DNA of 64,000 bases from the NCBI RefSeq assembly GCF_020966755.1, contig NZ_JAJKFT010000010.1, positions 744,001-808,000 on the forward strand, read 5' to 3'. Shown here in pieces: positions 34,021 through 43,072 of the stretch; position 1 is the first letter of the stretch, and the number at the start of each line of letters is the position of its first letter. The DNA is from Blastopirellula sediminis (GTDB lineage Bacteria > Planctomycetota > Planctomycetia > Pirellulales > Pirellulaceae). Both the position numbers and the translations under genes were made by a program. The notes under the pieces were generated by a model. The model was not told the DNA's origin. It saw only the letters and a program-made list of their open reading frames with translations, and searched no databases.

Positions 34021-35001
34021 TCACTCCCATTGGACGACCGTTTCGGCCAACGCGAGCCCGCTTAAAAAGGCGCCTTCCACTTTGGCTTGTTGACACCAAT
34101 CGCCGCCGATCGCCAGATGCATCTCGGCGTCCGACAAACAACCGACCGACAGCGGCTCCGGCGGAATCGAATACCGCCAACGATGGGCCGTTTGGTAGGC
34201 GACGCCAGGGAGCGACACGCCGGTCGCTGCGGCGAGCGCGGCCAACATCTGCGGCGCGACCACGTCAGGCGATTCTTCCACGTGCCGAGCGCTCCACGCT
34301 TGCGTCGCGTGCAGCACCCAACATTCCTGCTCGGCGCTTCGCCCTGGCTTGCTGCTGTCCCGCGCAATCCAGGAAAGGGGCGAATCATGGACGAACGCGC
34401 CATCCAGCTCCAGCGGCAACCGCTGCGTAAACTGGACAAGGGTCGCCCAGCAAGGGTTCAGCGTCACTTGCTCGACTTGCGCCGCATAGGTCGGCGCAAC
34501 GTCGCGCAGCAGCTCCGCCGCTTGCGCCGTCGGCAACGTGCAGACGAGCCCGTCGAACGGGCCGAACGTTTCGCCGCGCTCGCTGGTCAGCGACCAGCCG
34601 GCGTCGGTACGCGCAACCGTTTGAATGCGCTGCGAGAGATGAACGGTCTGGCCTTCGGCTAAATACTTGGCGGGAGCGTTCATTGCCGGAACGCCGACAT
34701 AGCGATCGGGACTGCCGGCAGGCTCCGAGATTTCGCCGCACTGGAGAACGCCGATCGGGCCGGTCCAAGCGGCCGCGACGCCGGCGGCGATCCACGCATT
34801 CACTTCTGCCTGAAAGCGGGGATCGCGAGCGGTGAAATACTGCGCGCCGTGATCAAAGCGGAGATCCGGATCGACGCGGCGAGTCGACATGCGGCCCGCG
34901 ACGCCGCGGGCCTTGTCGAACAATCGGACATCATGTTGAGAAGAGAGCTCGCGAGCGCAAATGAGGCCCGACAATCCAGCGCCGATGATTGCGACTTTCA
35001 A
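34021..35001 (-). CDS. FAD-dependent oxidoreductase, renalase-like
   Basis: This 326-residue flavoprotein starts with the dinucleotide motif IIGAGLSGLICARELS, followed by the family strings ARGVAGRMSTRR and FDHGAQYFTARDP typical of the NAD(P)/FAD oxidoreductases related to renalase. The C-terminal motif LAIGGDWCQQAKVEGAFLSGLALAE is the usual flavin-binding end. The start is TTG at 34999-35001, with an AAGGGG-type site upstream; no ATG would preserve the Rossmann motif. In bacteria such enzymes oxidise isomeric forms of NAD(P)H, but the substrate of this member is not established. The gene lies 18 bases downstream of the PQQ-type dehydrogenase on the same strand, so the two may be co-transcribed. 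Confidence 0.85.
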   Translation of the reverse strand: MKVAIIGAGLSGLICARELSSQHDVRLFDKARGVAGRMSTRRVDPDLRFDHGAQYFTARDPRFQAEVNAWIAAGVAAAWTGPIGVLQCGEISEPAGSPDRYVGVPAMNAPAKYLAEGQTVHLSQRIQTVARTDAGWSLTSERGETFGPFDGLVCTLPTAQAAELLRDVAPTYAAQVEQVTLNPCWATLVQFTQRLPLELDGAFVHDSPLSWIARDSSKPGRSAEQECWVLHATQAWSARHVEESPDVVAPQMLAALAAATGVSLPGVAYQTAHRWRYSIPPEPLSVGCLSDAEMHLAIGGDWCQQAKVEGAFLSGLALAETVVQWE

Positions 35002-35019
35002 GCTCTGTTCCCCTTCTGG

Positions 35020-36234
35020 CTACTTCTTCGACTTGAATCGATAGAGGGTGCCGAACTCGCCGAAGATGGCGCTGACGATCACATCGCCCGATTCATCTTG
35101 GCCGAACGTCACGACCGGCGGGTTCGACGAATTGGCGATGCGATAGTTGCCCTTCACCTTCTTCGCTTCCAAGTCATAGTCCAGCGCCCAAACTTTACCG
35201 GTCACGTAGTCGGCGTACAAGTATTTTCCGACCAATTCCGGCACGGCCGTTCCGCGATAAACGACGCCGCCGGTGATCGACTTCCCTACATTGTGGTCGT
35301 ATTCCCAGATCGGATCCATCATTTTGTCATTCGCATCAACGCCGCTGTTCTTGAACTGGTGGAAGCCTTCGCGCTTGTTCCAGCCGTAGTTGCCCCCTTT
35401 GACGATCAGGTCGATCTCTTCCCAGATGTCCTGACCAACTTCGCCGCACCACAGGACGCCGGTCTTGTGATCGAAGCTGAACCGCCAGACGTTACGCAGA
35501 CCATAGGCGTAGATCTCTGGGCAAGCGTCCTTCACGCCGACGAACGGGTTGTCGGCCGGGATCGCGTAGTTCTTGCCGTCGGCCTGGTGATCGACGTCGA
35601 TGCGCAAAATCGAACCGAGCAGCGTCGAGAGGTTCTGGCCGTTTCCGTTCGGATCGCCGCCGCTGCCGCCGTCCCCCAGACCGATGTAGAGATAACCGTC
35701 GGGGCCGAACTCGATCGTGCCGCCGTTATGATTCCAGAACGGCTGCTTGATCGTCATGATCACTTTTTCGGAAGCGGGATCGGCCTTGTTCGGATCGTCC
35801 TTCGAAACCGAGAACTCCGAAATCACCGACAGCTGCGGTTCTTTTTCGGTGGTGTAGTAAGCGTAGAACTTGCCGTTCGACTTGTAGTCCGGGTGAAACG
35901 CGAAGCCCAGGAAGCCTTCTTCGTTCTGACGCGGATTGAAGTGAACGTTCTTTTCGATGTCGAGGAAGACTTCGGTCGTTTCCCCTTCCGCTTCATCCTT
36001 CGGCATGATGTGAATCACCCCTTGCTGTTCGGCGATGAACAAGCGGCCGCTGCCGTCGCCGGCGTTGGTGATGATCAAGGGACGACGGATGCGCAGGTTC
36101 TTGAACGTGCGGACCATCTCAACCGTGTCGAGCGGCGTTTCGGAGAAAGCGACCGGCGCGGTATCTTCGGCCCGCAGCACGGCGGCGAACATTGCCAACA
36201 AGACAAACAGCGAAAAAGTTCGGCGAAGCGGCAT
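35020..36234 (-). CDS. Secreted PQQ-dependent sugar dehydrogenase-like protein
   Basis: The 404-residue product has a signal peptide (RRTFSLFVLLAMFAAVLRA) and a six-bladed propeller of the glucose/sorbosone dehydrogenase (GSDH) family. Diagnostic segments are RRPLIITNAGDGSGRLFIAEQQG, GFAFHPDYKSNGKFYAYY, NHNGGTIEFGPDGYLYIGLGDGG and AYGLRNVWRFSFD; the HNGG motif contains a conserved His of the PQQ/Ca site. Such proteins oxidise sugars or related alcohols in the periplasm, and they are very common in planctomycetes. The ATG at 36232-36234 places the signal peptide at the start. No cytochrome domain is fused. The substrate is unknown. Confidence 0.9.
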   Translation of the reverse strand: MPLRRTFSLFVLLAMFAAVLRAEDTAPVAFSETPLDTVEMVRTFKNLRIRRPLIITNAGDGSGRLFIAEQQGVIHIMPKDEAEGETTEVFLDIEKNVHFNPRQNEEGFLGFAFHPDYKSNGKFYAYYTTEKEPQLSVISEFSVSKDDPNKADPASEKVIMTIKQPFWNHNGGTIEFGPDGYLYIGLGDGGSGGDPNGNGQNLSTLLGSILRIDVDHQADGKNYAIPADNPFVGVKDACPEIYAYGLRNVWRFSFDHKTGVLWCGEVGQDIWEEIDLIVKGGNYGWNKREGFHQFKNSGVDANDKMMDPIWEYDHNVGKSITGGVVYRGTAVPELVGKYLYADYVTGKVWALDYDLEAKKVKGNYRIANSSNPPVVTFGQDESGDVIVSAIFGEFGTLYRFKSKK

Positions 36235-36326
36235 GGATGCGACTCGTGGGTTGGAAGGGGGGAATCGGATACGGGGATATTCTAGCCTCCGCAACCGCCC
36301 CTTTCTATGAGCCGCCCCACACGAAA

Positions 36327-37370
36327 TCAGGCCAATCCGCCCGATTCGGGGGCGACCGCCGCAGTCGGCTCGGTCGCTAGTCGCGAAGCGAGACGAACCG
36401 CTTCGATCAGGCTCGAAACGCCCGCTTTGCCTTGCCACGCGATATCAAAGGCGGTCCCGTGATCGACCGAAGTCCGGATAATCGGCAGTCCCAGCGTGAT
36501 GTTTACCGCGACGTCGAACGCGAGCGCCTTCAGCGGAATATGCCCCTGATCGTGATACATGCAGATCACGCAATCGGTCGTCGCGCGGCGCTCGCGCAAG
36601 AAGACCGTATCCGGCGGCAACGGCCCACTGATTTCAATGCCAAACGCTTGCGCATCGGCCACCGCCGGCGCGATGATCCGCTCTTCTTCCGAATTGCCGA
36701 ACAGGCCATGTTCGCCGGCATGCGGATTCAATCCGCAGATCAGCATCTTCGGCGCACGTCCTCGAATGCGGCGCATCGCCTCATGACAAAGCTCGATCAC
36801 TTCAACGATCCGCTCACGGCTTAATAGTCCCGGCACTTCGCCATAGCCGACGTGCGTCGTCACAAAGCCGCACGTGATCTCTTCCGACGTCAGCATCATG
36901 CAGATCCGCGCCGAGTCGGTCTCGTCCGCGAAGATCTCGGTATGCCCCGGATAGTTCACCCCGGCGGCGTGCAACGCTTCTTTGTTGATCGGGCCGGTGC
37001 TGATCGCGTCGACTTGCCCCGCTTCGGCGGCGCGAATCGCAGCCAGGATGTATTCGTAACACGCGCGTCCGCACTCAGCCGCAATCTTGCCCGGCAAAAT
37101 CGCCGCCGCGTCGATCGCGTGCAAGTCATAGATCGCCGGCGTCGTCAGCGAGCGGAGCGCATCGGCGCCATCCGCCACGTCGACGATCGTTTCGCACATC
37201 GGCAGGTCGAGCAGCTCCGCAACGCGGCGCAATAGCTGGGCGTCGCCAAAGACGATCGGCGTGCAATACTCGGCAACTTCAGCGTTGGCCAACAAGCGTA
37301 GGGCGATCTCCGGACCAACTCCGGCCGGATCCCCCATCGTGACGGCAATTCTCGGTTTCATGGCGCTCAT
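36327..37370 (-). CDS. pdxA: 4-hydroxythreonine-4-phosphate dehydrogenase PdxA
   Basis: PdxA oxidises 4-phosphohydroxy-threonine in the DXP-dependent pathway to pyridoxal phosphate. The 347-residue sequence has the N-terminal [13 protein letters not shown], the metal-binding His in [41 protein letters not shown], and the C-terminal [13 protein letters not shown] and [16 protein letters not shown] motifs. Metal ligands and substrate His residues are all present. The ATG at 37361, giving [11 protein letters not shown], is an equally plausible start. It is divergent from the PhzF-like gene. A local PLP demand exists from the alpha-oxoamine synthase, but distance makes a specific link unlikely. 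Confidence 0.95.
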   Translation of the reverse strand: MSAMKPRIAVTMGDPAGVGPEIALRLLANAEVAEYCTPIVFGDAQLLRRVAELLDLPMCETIVDVADGADALRSLTTPAIYDLHAIDAAAILPGKIAAECGRACYEYILAAIRAAEAGQVDAISTGPINKEALHAAGVNYPGHTEIFADETDSARICMMLTSEEITCGFVTTHVGYGEVPGLLSRERIVEVIELCHEAMRRIRGRAPKMLICGLNPHAGEHGLFGNSEEERIIAPAVADAQAFGIEISGPLPPDTVFLRERRATTDCVICMYHDQGHIPLKALAFDVAVNITLGLPIIRTSVDHGTAFDIAWQGKAGVSSLIEAVRLASRLATEPTAAVAPESGGLA

Positions 37371-37504
37371 GGCTAGGTAAGAAAGACAGCGGCTTCTCTT
37401 TATTAGAATCAGATCGCCGCTCGACCGCTAGGAAGGCGAACCTGCCAACCGGCTCGCTTGTCGAGGGAAGAGTGGAACCCGCACCCAATCCCAGAGAGTC
37501 TGTT

Positions 37505-38296
37505 ATGCCCTTTCCGCTCTATCAGATCGACGCATTTACATCCCAGCCCCTCTCCGGGAATCCGGCCGCCGTCTGTTGGCTGCAGCAATCCTGCGAAGAT
37601 AGCTGGCTGCAACGGGTCGCGGCGGAAATGAATCTCTCCGAAACGGCTTTTCTCTGGCAAGAGAAAAGCCGTTTTCGTTTGCGCTGGTTCACGCCGACGG
37701 TCGAAGTCGATCTATGCGGACACGCCACCTTGGCGGCGGCTCACTTTCTGTGGGAAACCGGCAGAGCGTCACCGACTGCGACGATCGAGTTCAACACGCG
37801 CAGCGGAGTTCTAACGGCGGCTAGAATTGACGAGCGAATCGAACTCGATTTTCCAATCGATGAGATTGAAGTCTGCCCTCCGCCAACCGGACTGATCGCG
37901 GCGCTCGGATGTAAAGCGATTGCGACGGGCCGCAATCGCCGCGACGTGCTGATTGAAGTCGCTTCGGAAGAAGAACTGCGAAGCGTGACGCCCGACTTTC
38001 GCCGGTTGGCCGAGATCCGCGCACGCGGCGTGATCGTCACTTGTCGCGGTGATGGAGAGCGATACGAATTTCTCTCTCGCTTTTTCGCGCCGGCCTGCGG
38101 TATCGACGAAGATCCGGTCACCGGGTCAGCCCACTGCGCGCTGGTCACATACTGGGCGCCGAAGTGGAAAAAAGAAACGCTGCGAGCGTTTCAATGCTCG
38201 CAGCGCGGCGGAGAGTTGGAGGTGACGCTCGATGGTGATCGCGCCAAACTGCGCGGCGCGGCGGTCACGGTCTTACGCGGCGAACTCGACGCGTGA
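37505..38296 (+). CDS. PhzF family isomerase-like protein
   Basis: The 263-residue protein belongs to the PhzF (diaminopimelate epimerase-like) fold. It has the opening YQIDAFTSQPLSGNPAAV, the catalytic-type Glu46 in NLSETAF, RWFTPTVEVDLCGHATLAAAH, and the second-half motif GIDEDPVTGSAHC. It matches YddE/YfhB-like members more than the phenazine enzyme itself, and no other phenazine genes are nearby. A small-molecule isomerase activity is likely, with unknown substrate. The start at ATG37505 lies 3 bases into a favourable context. Its stop is 3 bases from that of the convergent sulfatase. Confidence 0.9.
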   Translation: MPFPLYQIDAFTSQPLSGNPAAVCWLQQSCEDSWLQRVAAEMNLSETAFLWQEKSRFRLRWFTPTVEVDLCGHATLAAAHFLWETGRASPTATIEFNTRSGVLTAARIDERIELDFPIDEIEVCPPPTGLIAALGCKAIATGRNRRDVLIEVASEEELRSVTPDFRRLAEIRARGVIVTCRGDGERYEFLSRFFAPACGIDEDPVTGSAHCALVTYWAPKWKKETLRAFQCSQRGGELEVTLDGDRAKLRGAAVTVLRGELDA

Positions 38297-38299
38297 GAT

Positions 38300-39967
38300 T
38301 TATTCGAAAGAGAAGTCGTATCGATTGGCGGCTTTGGCGTTTCTCACCGTCAGTCCCGTCGTACGGAAATCGCCAAATTTATCGGGGATCTTCACGCCGC
38401 GGACGGTTACTTTAAATTCACCCTCAGGAAAGCTTTCGCCCGGTTCCATTTTCATGACGTATTTCCCCTCTTCGTCCGTCACTCCGCTCGCTTTCGCTTT
38501 ACCGCCGCGGCCATACATCGTCACCTTCGCGCCGGCGACCGGCTGACCACGATAGACGACGACTCCGCTCATGCTCCAAGCTTTTGCGTTCTTCGCGACC
38601 GGCGTTTTCTCACTATCCGCATCTTTGGCGTTGGTCGTCGGCAGCCATTTCGCCAGCCGTTTTTTCACCGCGTCGTTTTCCGGCAAGTCGGCGACGTTGG
38701 TCCATTCCTGCGGATCTTCCTGATGGTCGTACAGTTCTTCGCTCCCGTCGGCGTAGCGAATGTAGCGCCAGCGCTCATCCCGAACTGCATGGTTGTTGCG
38801 ACCATGCGTGGTAACGGCTGGTCGATCCCACGCGGCGGTCGGATCCTTTAAGAGCGGCGCCAGGCTCTTTCCTGCGACTTCCTTCGGCGGAGTGAGTCCG
38901 CACAAGTCGGCCAGCGTCGGATAGAGATCGAGCAGCGTCACCGTTCGCTCGCAGCGCTGCTCCGGCGTGGTAACGCCCGGGGCGACGATCAGCAGCGGCA
39001 CTCGATCCGCTTCTTCCCACAAGGCGAACTTTCGCCAGTGGAGTTTCTCTCCCAAGTGCCAACCATGGTCGCCCCACAGAACGATGATCGTATTGTCGGC
39101 GTAAGGGCTCGCTTCCAGAGCGGCGATCAATCGGCCGATCTGAGCGTCGGCGAATTCGATGCTCGCCAGATAACCTTGCACCGCTTTGGCGTAGTTGTCG
39201 GTTTCAATCACCTTCTTGTGATCGCCGCTTGGCTTGGCGATCTTCACGCCGGCCTCCGGCACATCGGCCAGGTCATCTTCTTTGATTTGCGGCAGTTGAA
39301 TTTGATCGAGCGGGAAGTGATCGAAGTATTCCTGCGGCACATACCAGGGAAGGTGAGGGCGATAGATGCCGCATGCCAGGAAGAGCGGCTTGTCATGCTT
39401 CTTCTGCAACTGCTCGATCGCGAAGTCGACCATCTGGTAGTCGCTCATCTCGGCGTCTTTGGCGTCGATCGGTCCCCAATCGAAATGGGACGTGTTCGGA
39501 ATCCCGTTAACCGGCGTCTGCTTTGGCTTCGGATCGCCTGTCTGCTTCAGGTACTCGTCGAAACCTTTCTCTTCGCGATACGAACCGTGGAAGAGCTTGC
39601 CGCAACCGATCACCTCGTAGCCGTTCTGTTGATAGAACTGCGGCAGCGTGATCGCATCCGGCATCGCCGGGCGCCACGGTTGGTCGTTGTGATAGACGCC
39701 GGAGGTGAACGGTGCGATCCCGGTCAGCAGCGAAGCGCGCGAAGGATTGCAAGCCGGCGCCGAGCAATAGGCTCGCTCAAACAACATCCCCTTCGCCGCC
39801 AGACGATCGACGTTCGGCGACTTCGTCTGCGGATGCCCACCAAGGCAATGCACCCAGTCGTTCAAGTCATCGACGGCGATGAACAAGACGTTCGGCTTGT
39901 CGGCGGCGTGGGCCAGCGACGCAAGCAGCGGAAAAAGTGCGACAGCGCAGGCGATCAGGCGAAGCAT
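38300..39967 (-). CDS. Secreted sulfatase with C-terminal carboxypeptidase-like Ig domain
   Basis: This 555-residue protein has a signal peptide (LIACAVALFPLLASLAHA) and a formylglycine-dependent sulfatase domain of the iduronate-2-sulfatase type. It opens with NVLFIAVDDLNDW and carries the maturation motif Cys73-Asn-Pro-Ser-Arg77, where Cys is converted to formylglycine. The metal-binding WGDHGWHLGE region is further on. After about residue 470 comes a Thr/Lys linker and a carboxypeptidase regulatory-like beta-sandwich (VVYRGQPVAGAKVTMYGRGG ... DEEGKYVMKME), an addition not found in the core family. It likely removes sulfate from algal or animal polysaccharides. Planctomycetes carry very many sulfatases. 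Confidence 0.93.
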   Translation of the reverse strand: MLRLIACAVALFPLLASLAHAADKPNVLFIAVDDLNDWVHCLGGHPQTKSPNVDRLAAKGMLFERAYCSAPACNPSRASLLTGIAPFTSGVYHNDQPWRPAMPDAITLPQFYQQNGYEVIGCGKLFHGSYREEKGFDEYLKQTGDPKPKQTPVNGIPNTSHFDWGPIDAKDAEMSDYQMVDFAIEQLQKKHDKPLFLACGIYRPHLPWYVPQEYFDHFPLDQIQLPQIKEDDLADVPEAGVKIAKPSGDHKKVIETDNYAKAVQGYLASIEFADAQIGRLIAALEASPYADNTIIVLWGDHGWHLGEKLHWRKFALWEEADRVPLLIVAPGVTTPEQRCERTVTLLDLYPTLADLCGLTPPKEVAGKSLAPLLKDPTAAWDRPAVTTHGRNNHAVRDERWRYIRYADGSEELYDHQEDPQEWTNVADLPENDAVKKRLAKWLPTTNAKDADSEKTPVAKNAKAWSMSGVVVYRGQPVAGAKVTMYGRGGKAKASGVTDEEGKYVMKMEPGESFPEGEFKVTVRGVKIPDKFGDFRTTGLTVRNAKAANRYDFSFE

Positions 39968-40084
39968 GGGGGGAAGCTCCAGACGCAGAATGAGCGGGTG
40001 GTTTGCGCAAGGATGCGCCGGGAGCCTGCATTATTGTCGAAAACTTCCGCCGTTTCAGCCGAATCGGCGGAAATTCAAGTTCGC

Positions 40085-41707
40085 TTAGTAATCCCGCAGC
40101 ATTTCGGTCGCGGCATTCTTGCCGGCCGCCCCCATCACCCCGCCGCCTGGATGGCTGGCGGCGCCGCACAAATAAAGCCCGGCGATCGGCGTCCGATGAT
40201 CGGCCCAGCCCGGGACCGGTCGCGTCACAAAGAGCTGATTGAAGTTCATCGCTCCCTGCATGATATTGCCGCCGGTGATGCCGTAGGTCCGCTCCAGGTC
40301 GAGCGGCGACAGAACCTGGCGATGCAAAATGGAGCCCGGCACGTTCGGCGCATATTCGGCAAAAACTTCAATGCAGCGATCGGCGAACGATTCCTTGATA
40401 TCGTCCCACGATCCTTCCTTCAATTTGTACGGAGCGTACTGCACGAACATCGAGAGGATATGCTTTCCTTCCGGCGCGATCGTATCGTCGACCGAGGTCG
40501 GCATCGTCATTTCCAAGATCGGACTGGCGCTCGGTCGGCCATACTTGGCGTCATCGTAGGCCCGTTCAATGTAGTCGATGTCCGGCGAAACGTGCATCGT
40601 TCCATGATGCTGCGGGCAAACGCCGGTCGAGGGGAGGGCGGTGAAGTTCGGCGGTTCCGACAGCGCGAGATTCACCTTCGCCGAAGCGGACGCATAGTCG
40701 ATGTTTTTCACCGCCGCCAGGAACTCCGGCGGAAGTTGATCGGGATCGAGAAACTCTTCAAACGTCCAGTGAGCGTCGACGCTCGAACCGACGCATTCCG
40801 CTTCGATCGTGTCGCCGCTGACCAACTGCACGCCGCGGACTTTCCCCTTGTCGACCAGGATCCGTGAGACCGGCGCTTCGCGGCGAATATCAACGCGATA
40901 CTGACGACACGCGTTTTCGAGCGCCGTAGCCAGGCCTCCCATCCCGCCGCGAACATAACCCCAAACGCCTCGTTTGCCGCCGGCTTCTCCCATCACGTGG
41001 TGCATCAACACATACGCGGTTCCCGGCGCCGAGATCGACGCGAAGGCGCCAATGATCGCGTCGGTGGCGAGCGTCGCGCGAAGCGGTTCGCTTTCAAACC
41101 AGCGTTCGACGATCGGACGGGCAGCGCCAGTCAGCAATTCCAGGGCGGCGGGGAGATCGGTCCCCAGTTTCCCCAGTTCGCTATACATGTCCCACAGCCG
41201 GCCTGCATCGCGCAGTCGCTTCGTGACGCCGATCTTGCGCCAGCTCTTCGGCATCGGTAGCGGATCGGGGGCGGTCCGGGAAAGGAGGGGCTCGATCACC
41301 TTGGCGACGTTTTCGAGCAGCTGGTTGTATTTCGGATAGTTCTCCGCGTCGCGCTGGCTGAATTTGGCGATTTCCTTTTGGGTCGCCAGTTCGTCGGGCC
41401 CCATCAGTAGGGAACGGCCATCGAGCGTCGGCGTGAACGAGGAGGGATTACGCGGCAAAATCGCCAGGCCGTGCGACTTCAGCTGCAAGTCGCGAATGAT
41501 CTCCGGCAGAAACAGGCTGATGACGTACGCCGCGGTCGAGACCTTAAAACCGGGCCATAGCTCTTCGGTGGTGCTGCATCCGCCCAGAACGTGACGACGC
41601 TCCAGCACGCAGACTTTCTTCCCCGCCTTGGCGAGGTAAGCGGCCGTGACCAGCCCATTGTGTCCGCCGCCGATAATGACGCAGTCGTAAAATTGTCCGC
41701 CAGCCAT
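40085..41707 (-). CDS. Phytoene desaturase-like FAD oxidoreductase (PYROXD2 type)
   Basis: This 540-residue flavoprotein begins with the FAD motif CVIIGGGHNGLVTAAYLAKAGKKVCVLE and continues with RRHVLGGCSTTEEL, the typical carotenoid-desaturase-like N-terminus. The middle matches the PYROXD2 group (GYVRGGMGGLATALENA). The C-terminal flavin signature is GLYLCGAASHPGGGVMGAAGKNAA. It is not accompanied by other carotenoid genes, so despite the fold I would not call it a carotenoid enzyme; the physiological substrate of this group is unknown. It is divergent from the following unknown gene across about 200 bases. Confidence 0.88.
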   Translation of the reverse strand: MAGGQFYDCVIIGGGHNGLVTAAYLAKAGKKVCVLERRHVLGGCSTTEELWPGFKVSTAAYVISLFLPEIIRDLQLKSHGLAILPRNPSSFTPTLDGRSLLMGPDELATQKEIAKFSQRDAENYPKYNQLLENVAKVIEPLLSRTAPDPLPMPKSWRKIGVTKRLRDAGRLWDMYSELGKLGTDLPAALELLTGAARPIVERWFESEPLRATLATDAIIGAFASISAPGTAYVLMHHVMGEAGGKRGVWGYVRGGMGGLATALENACRQYRVDIRREAPVSRILVDKGKVRGVQLVSGDTIEAECVGSSVDAHWTFEEFLDPDQLPPEFLAAVKNIDYASASAKVNLALSEPPNFTALPSTGVCPQHHGTMHVSPDIDYIERAYDDAKYGRPSASPILEMTMPTSVDDTIAPEGKHILSMFVQYAPYKLKEGSWDDIKESFADRCIEVFAEYAPNVPGSILHRQVLSPLDLERTYGITGGNIMQGAMNFNQLFVTRPVPGWADHRTPIAGLYLCGAASHPGGGVMGAAGKNAATEMLRDY

Positions 41708-41911
41708 CGCCGCTCCGCCGAGAGGAGAAATGTTATCCTAACTTCAACGGCTAGCATCGCCCCGACGCCGCCTCAAAGTCGAGCGCAGTTTTTCTGGCCG
41801 TCAGAATCGGCACGATCCGACCAGGCCGCTTTCTTCACTCGCGCGGCTCGGCTTGTTACGATAGATCGTTCCTCTTTGTTCCCGCATGCTCAGCCTTCAG
41901 GAGACTCGCCG

Positions 41912-43069
41912 TTGTCCGCCAGCCCCTATGACGAAATTCGGAGCGCCCTCGACGAAAAAGGCGCCGAGGCGGCCCTCGAACGTCTTTCGGACCAGTTGCG
42001 ACTCGAAAAGAAGCATTACGAGCTGTTCGAATCGCTCAAGATGCTCGCGCGACTGCGGCTCGGCTTGCCGCTCCTCTACAACGACATCGGCGACGAACTG
42101 ACCGAAGAGAAGCGGAACCAGCTGGAAGACGCGCTGATTGAAGTTTGCCGCGAAGTCGGCACGCTCCTCTTGGACGAAGGGCGGATTCGCGAAGGTTGGT
42201 ACTACTTGCGTCCGGTCGGCGACAAAGAGCCGGTCCTGCGGGCAATTCAAGAAGCCGACCTGCAGGAAGAAGATACGCTCGACGACGTGATCGAAGTGGC
42301 CCTGCACGAAGGAGTCGATCCGGAACTCGGTTTCGGTTTGCTGCTGGAACATCACGGCACCTGCAATGCGATCACCACCTACGAACAACAGTTCTCGGGG
42401 CTTCCCCCTGCCAAGCAAAAGCCGCTGGCGGCGAAGTTGCTAAAACATCTGCACGAGGAACTAACGGCGACAGTCAAAGCCGACATCTCGCACCAGGAAG
42501 GAAGCGATCCGACCGAACCGACGCTGGCCGAGATCATTGAACCGCGCGAATACTTGTTCAACACCGGCGGTTATCACGTCGATGCGAGTCACCTGGCGGC
42601 GACGGTCCGTTTCGCGCGGGTGCTGGACGATCCGGAACTGATCCGACTGGCGCTCGACTTGACCGCTTATGGGCGGCGTCTCGATCCGCAGTTGCAGTAC
42701 GAGCAGCCGGTACCGTTTACCGACACCTATCCCCACAATGCCCTCTTCTTCCAAGCGCTGTTGGGAGAAAACTACGAAGCGGCGATGAAGCACTTTCGCG
42801 AGAAAGCGGAAGCGAGCGACATTCGCCGCGAAGGTTCGTTGGCGATCGAGACCTACATCTCGCTGTTGGCCCGCACCGGCAAAGCGAGCGAAGCGCTCGA
42901 CGTCGCGCTCCGGATGATTCCGGAAGGGGTCCACACGATGGGAATCGCTCCGACGCTGGTCGAGCTCTCGAACGCCTCGGGCGACTACGAAAAGCTGGCC
43001 GCCTTTTGCCAAAAGCGAAACGACATGCTCGGCTTCATCACGAGCTTGCTCCAGTCGAAAGCTCGCTAG
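41912..43069 (+). CDS. Conserved helical protein, function unknown
   Basis: The 385-residue product is not a family I can name. It is mostly helical, with paired-helix segments resembling degenerate tetratricopeptide repeats, for example SDQLRLEKKHYELFESLKMLARLR at about 25-48 (named by its ends SDQLRLE and MLARLR), RIREGWYYLRPVGD, FFQALLGENYEAAMKHF and YISLLARTGKASEALDVALRM. No signal peptide or membrane segment is seen. The start is set to TTG41912 because AGGAGA at 41899-41904 has ideal spacing; the frame is open further upstream to 41591 but would overlap the divergent gene and has non-protein-like composition. It converges with 3 bases between stops on the cyclase gene. Confidence 0.75.
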   Translation: MSASPYDEIRSALDEKGAEAALERLSDQLRLEKKHYELFESLKMLARLRLGLPLLYNDIGDELTEEKRNQLEDALIEVCREVGTLLLDEGRIREGWYYLRPVGDKEPVLRAIQEADLQEEDTLDDVIEVALHEGVDPELGFGLLLEHHGTCNAITTYEQQFSGLPPAKQKPLAAKLLKHLHEELTATVKADISHQEGSDPTEPTLAEIIEPREYLFNTGGYHVDASHLAATVRFARVLDDPELIRLALDLTAYGRRLDPQLQYEQPVPFTDTYPHNALFFQALLGENYEAAMKHFREKAEASDIRREGSLAIETYISLLARTGKASEALDVALRMIPEGVHTMGIAPTLVELSNASGDYEKLAAFCQKRNDMLGFITSLLQSKAR

Positions 43070-43072
43070 TCG

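Noticed and set aside
33826-34065. 79-residue forward open frame between PPK2 and the oxidoreductase
   Set aside because: No ribosome site or domain, and it overlaps the end of the reverse-strand oxidoreductase gene.
37505-38296. Phenazine biosynthesis gene
   Set aside because: PhzF fold is present but no other phenazine genes are nearby; the family is broad, so no phenazine role is claimed.
40085-41707. Carotenoid desaturase (crtI)
   Set aside because: The flavoprotein fold matches, but the sequence is of the PYROXD2 type and no phytoene synthase or other carotenoid gene is present.
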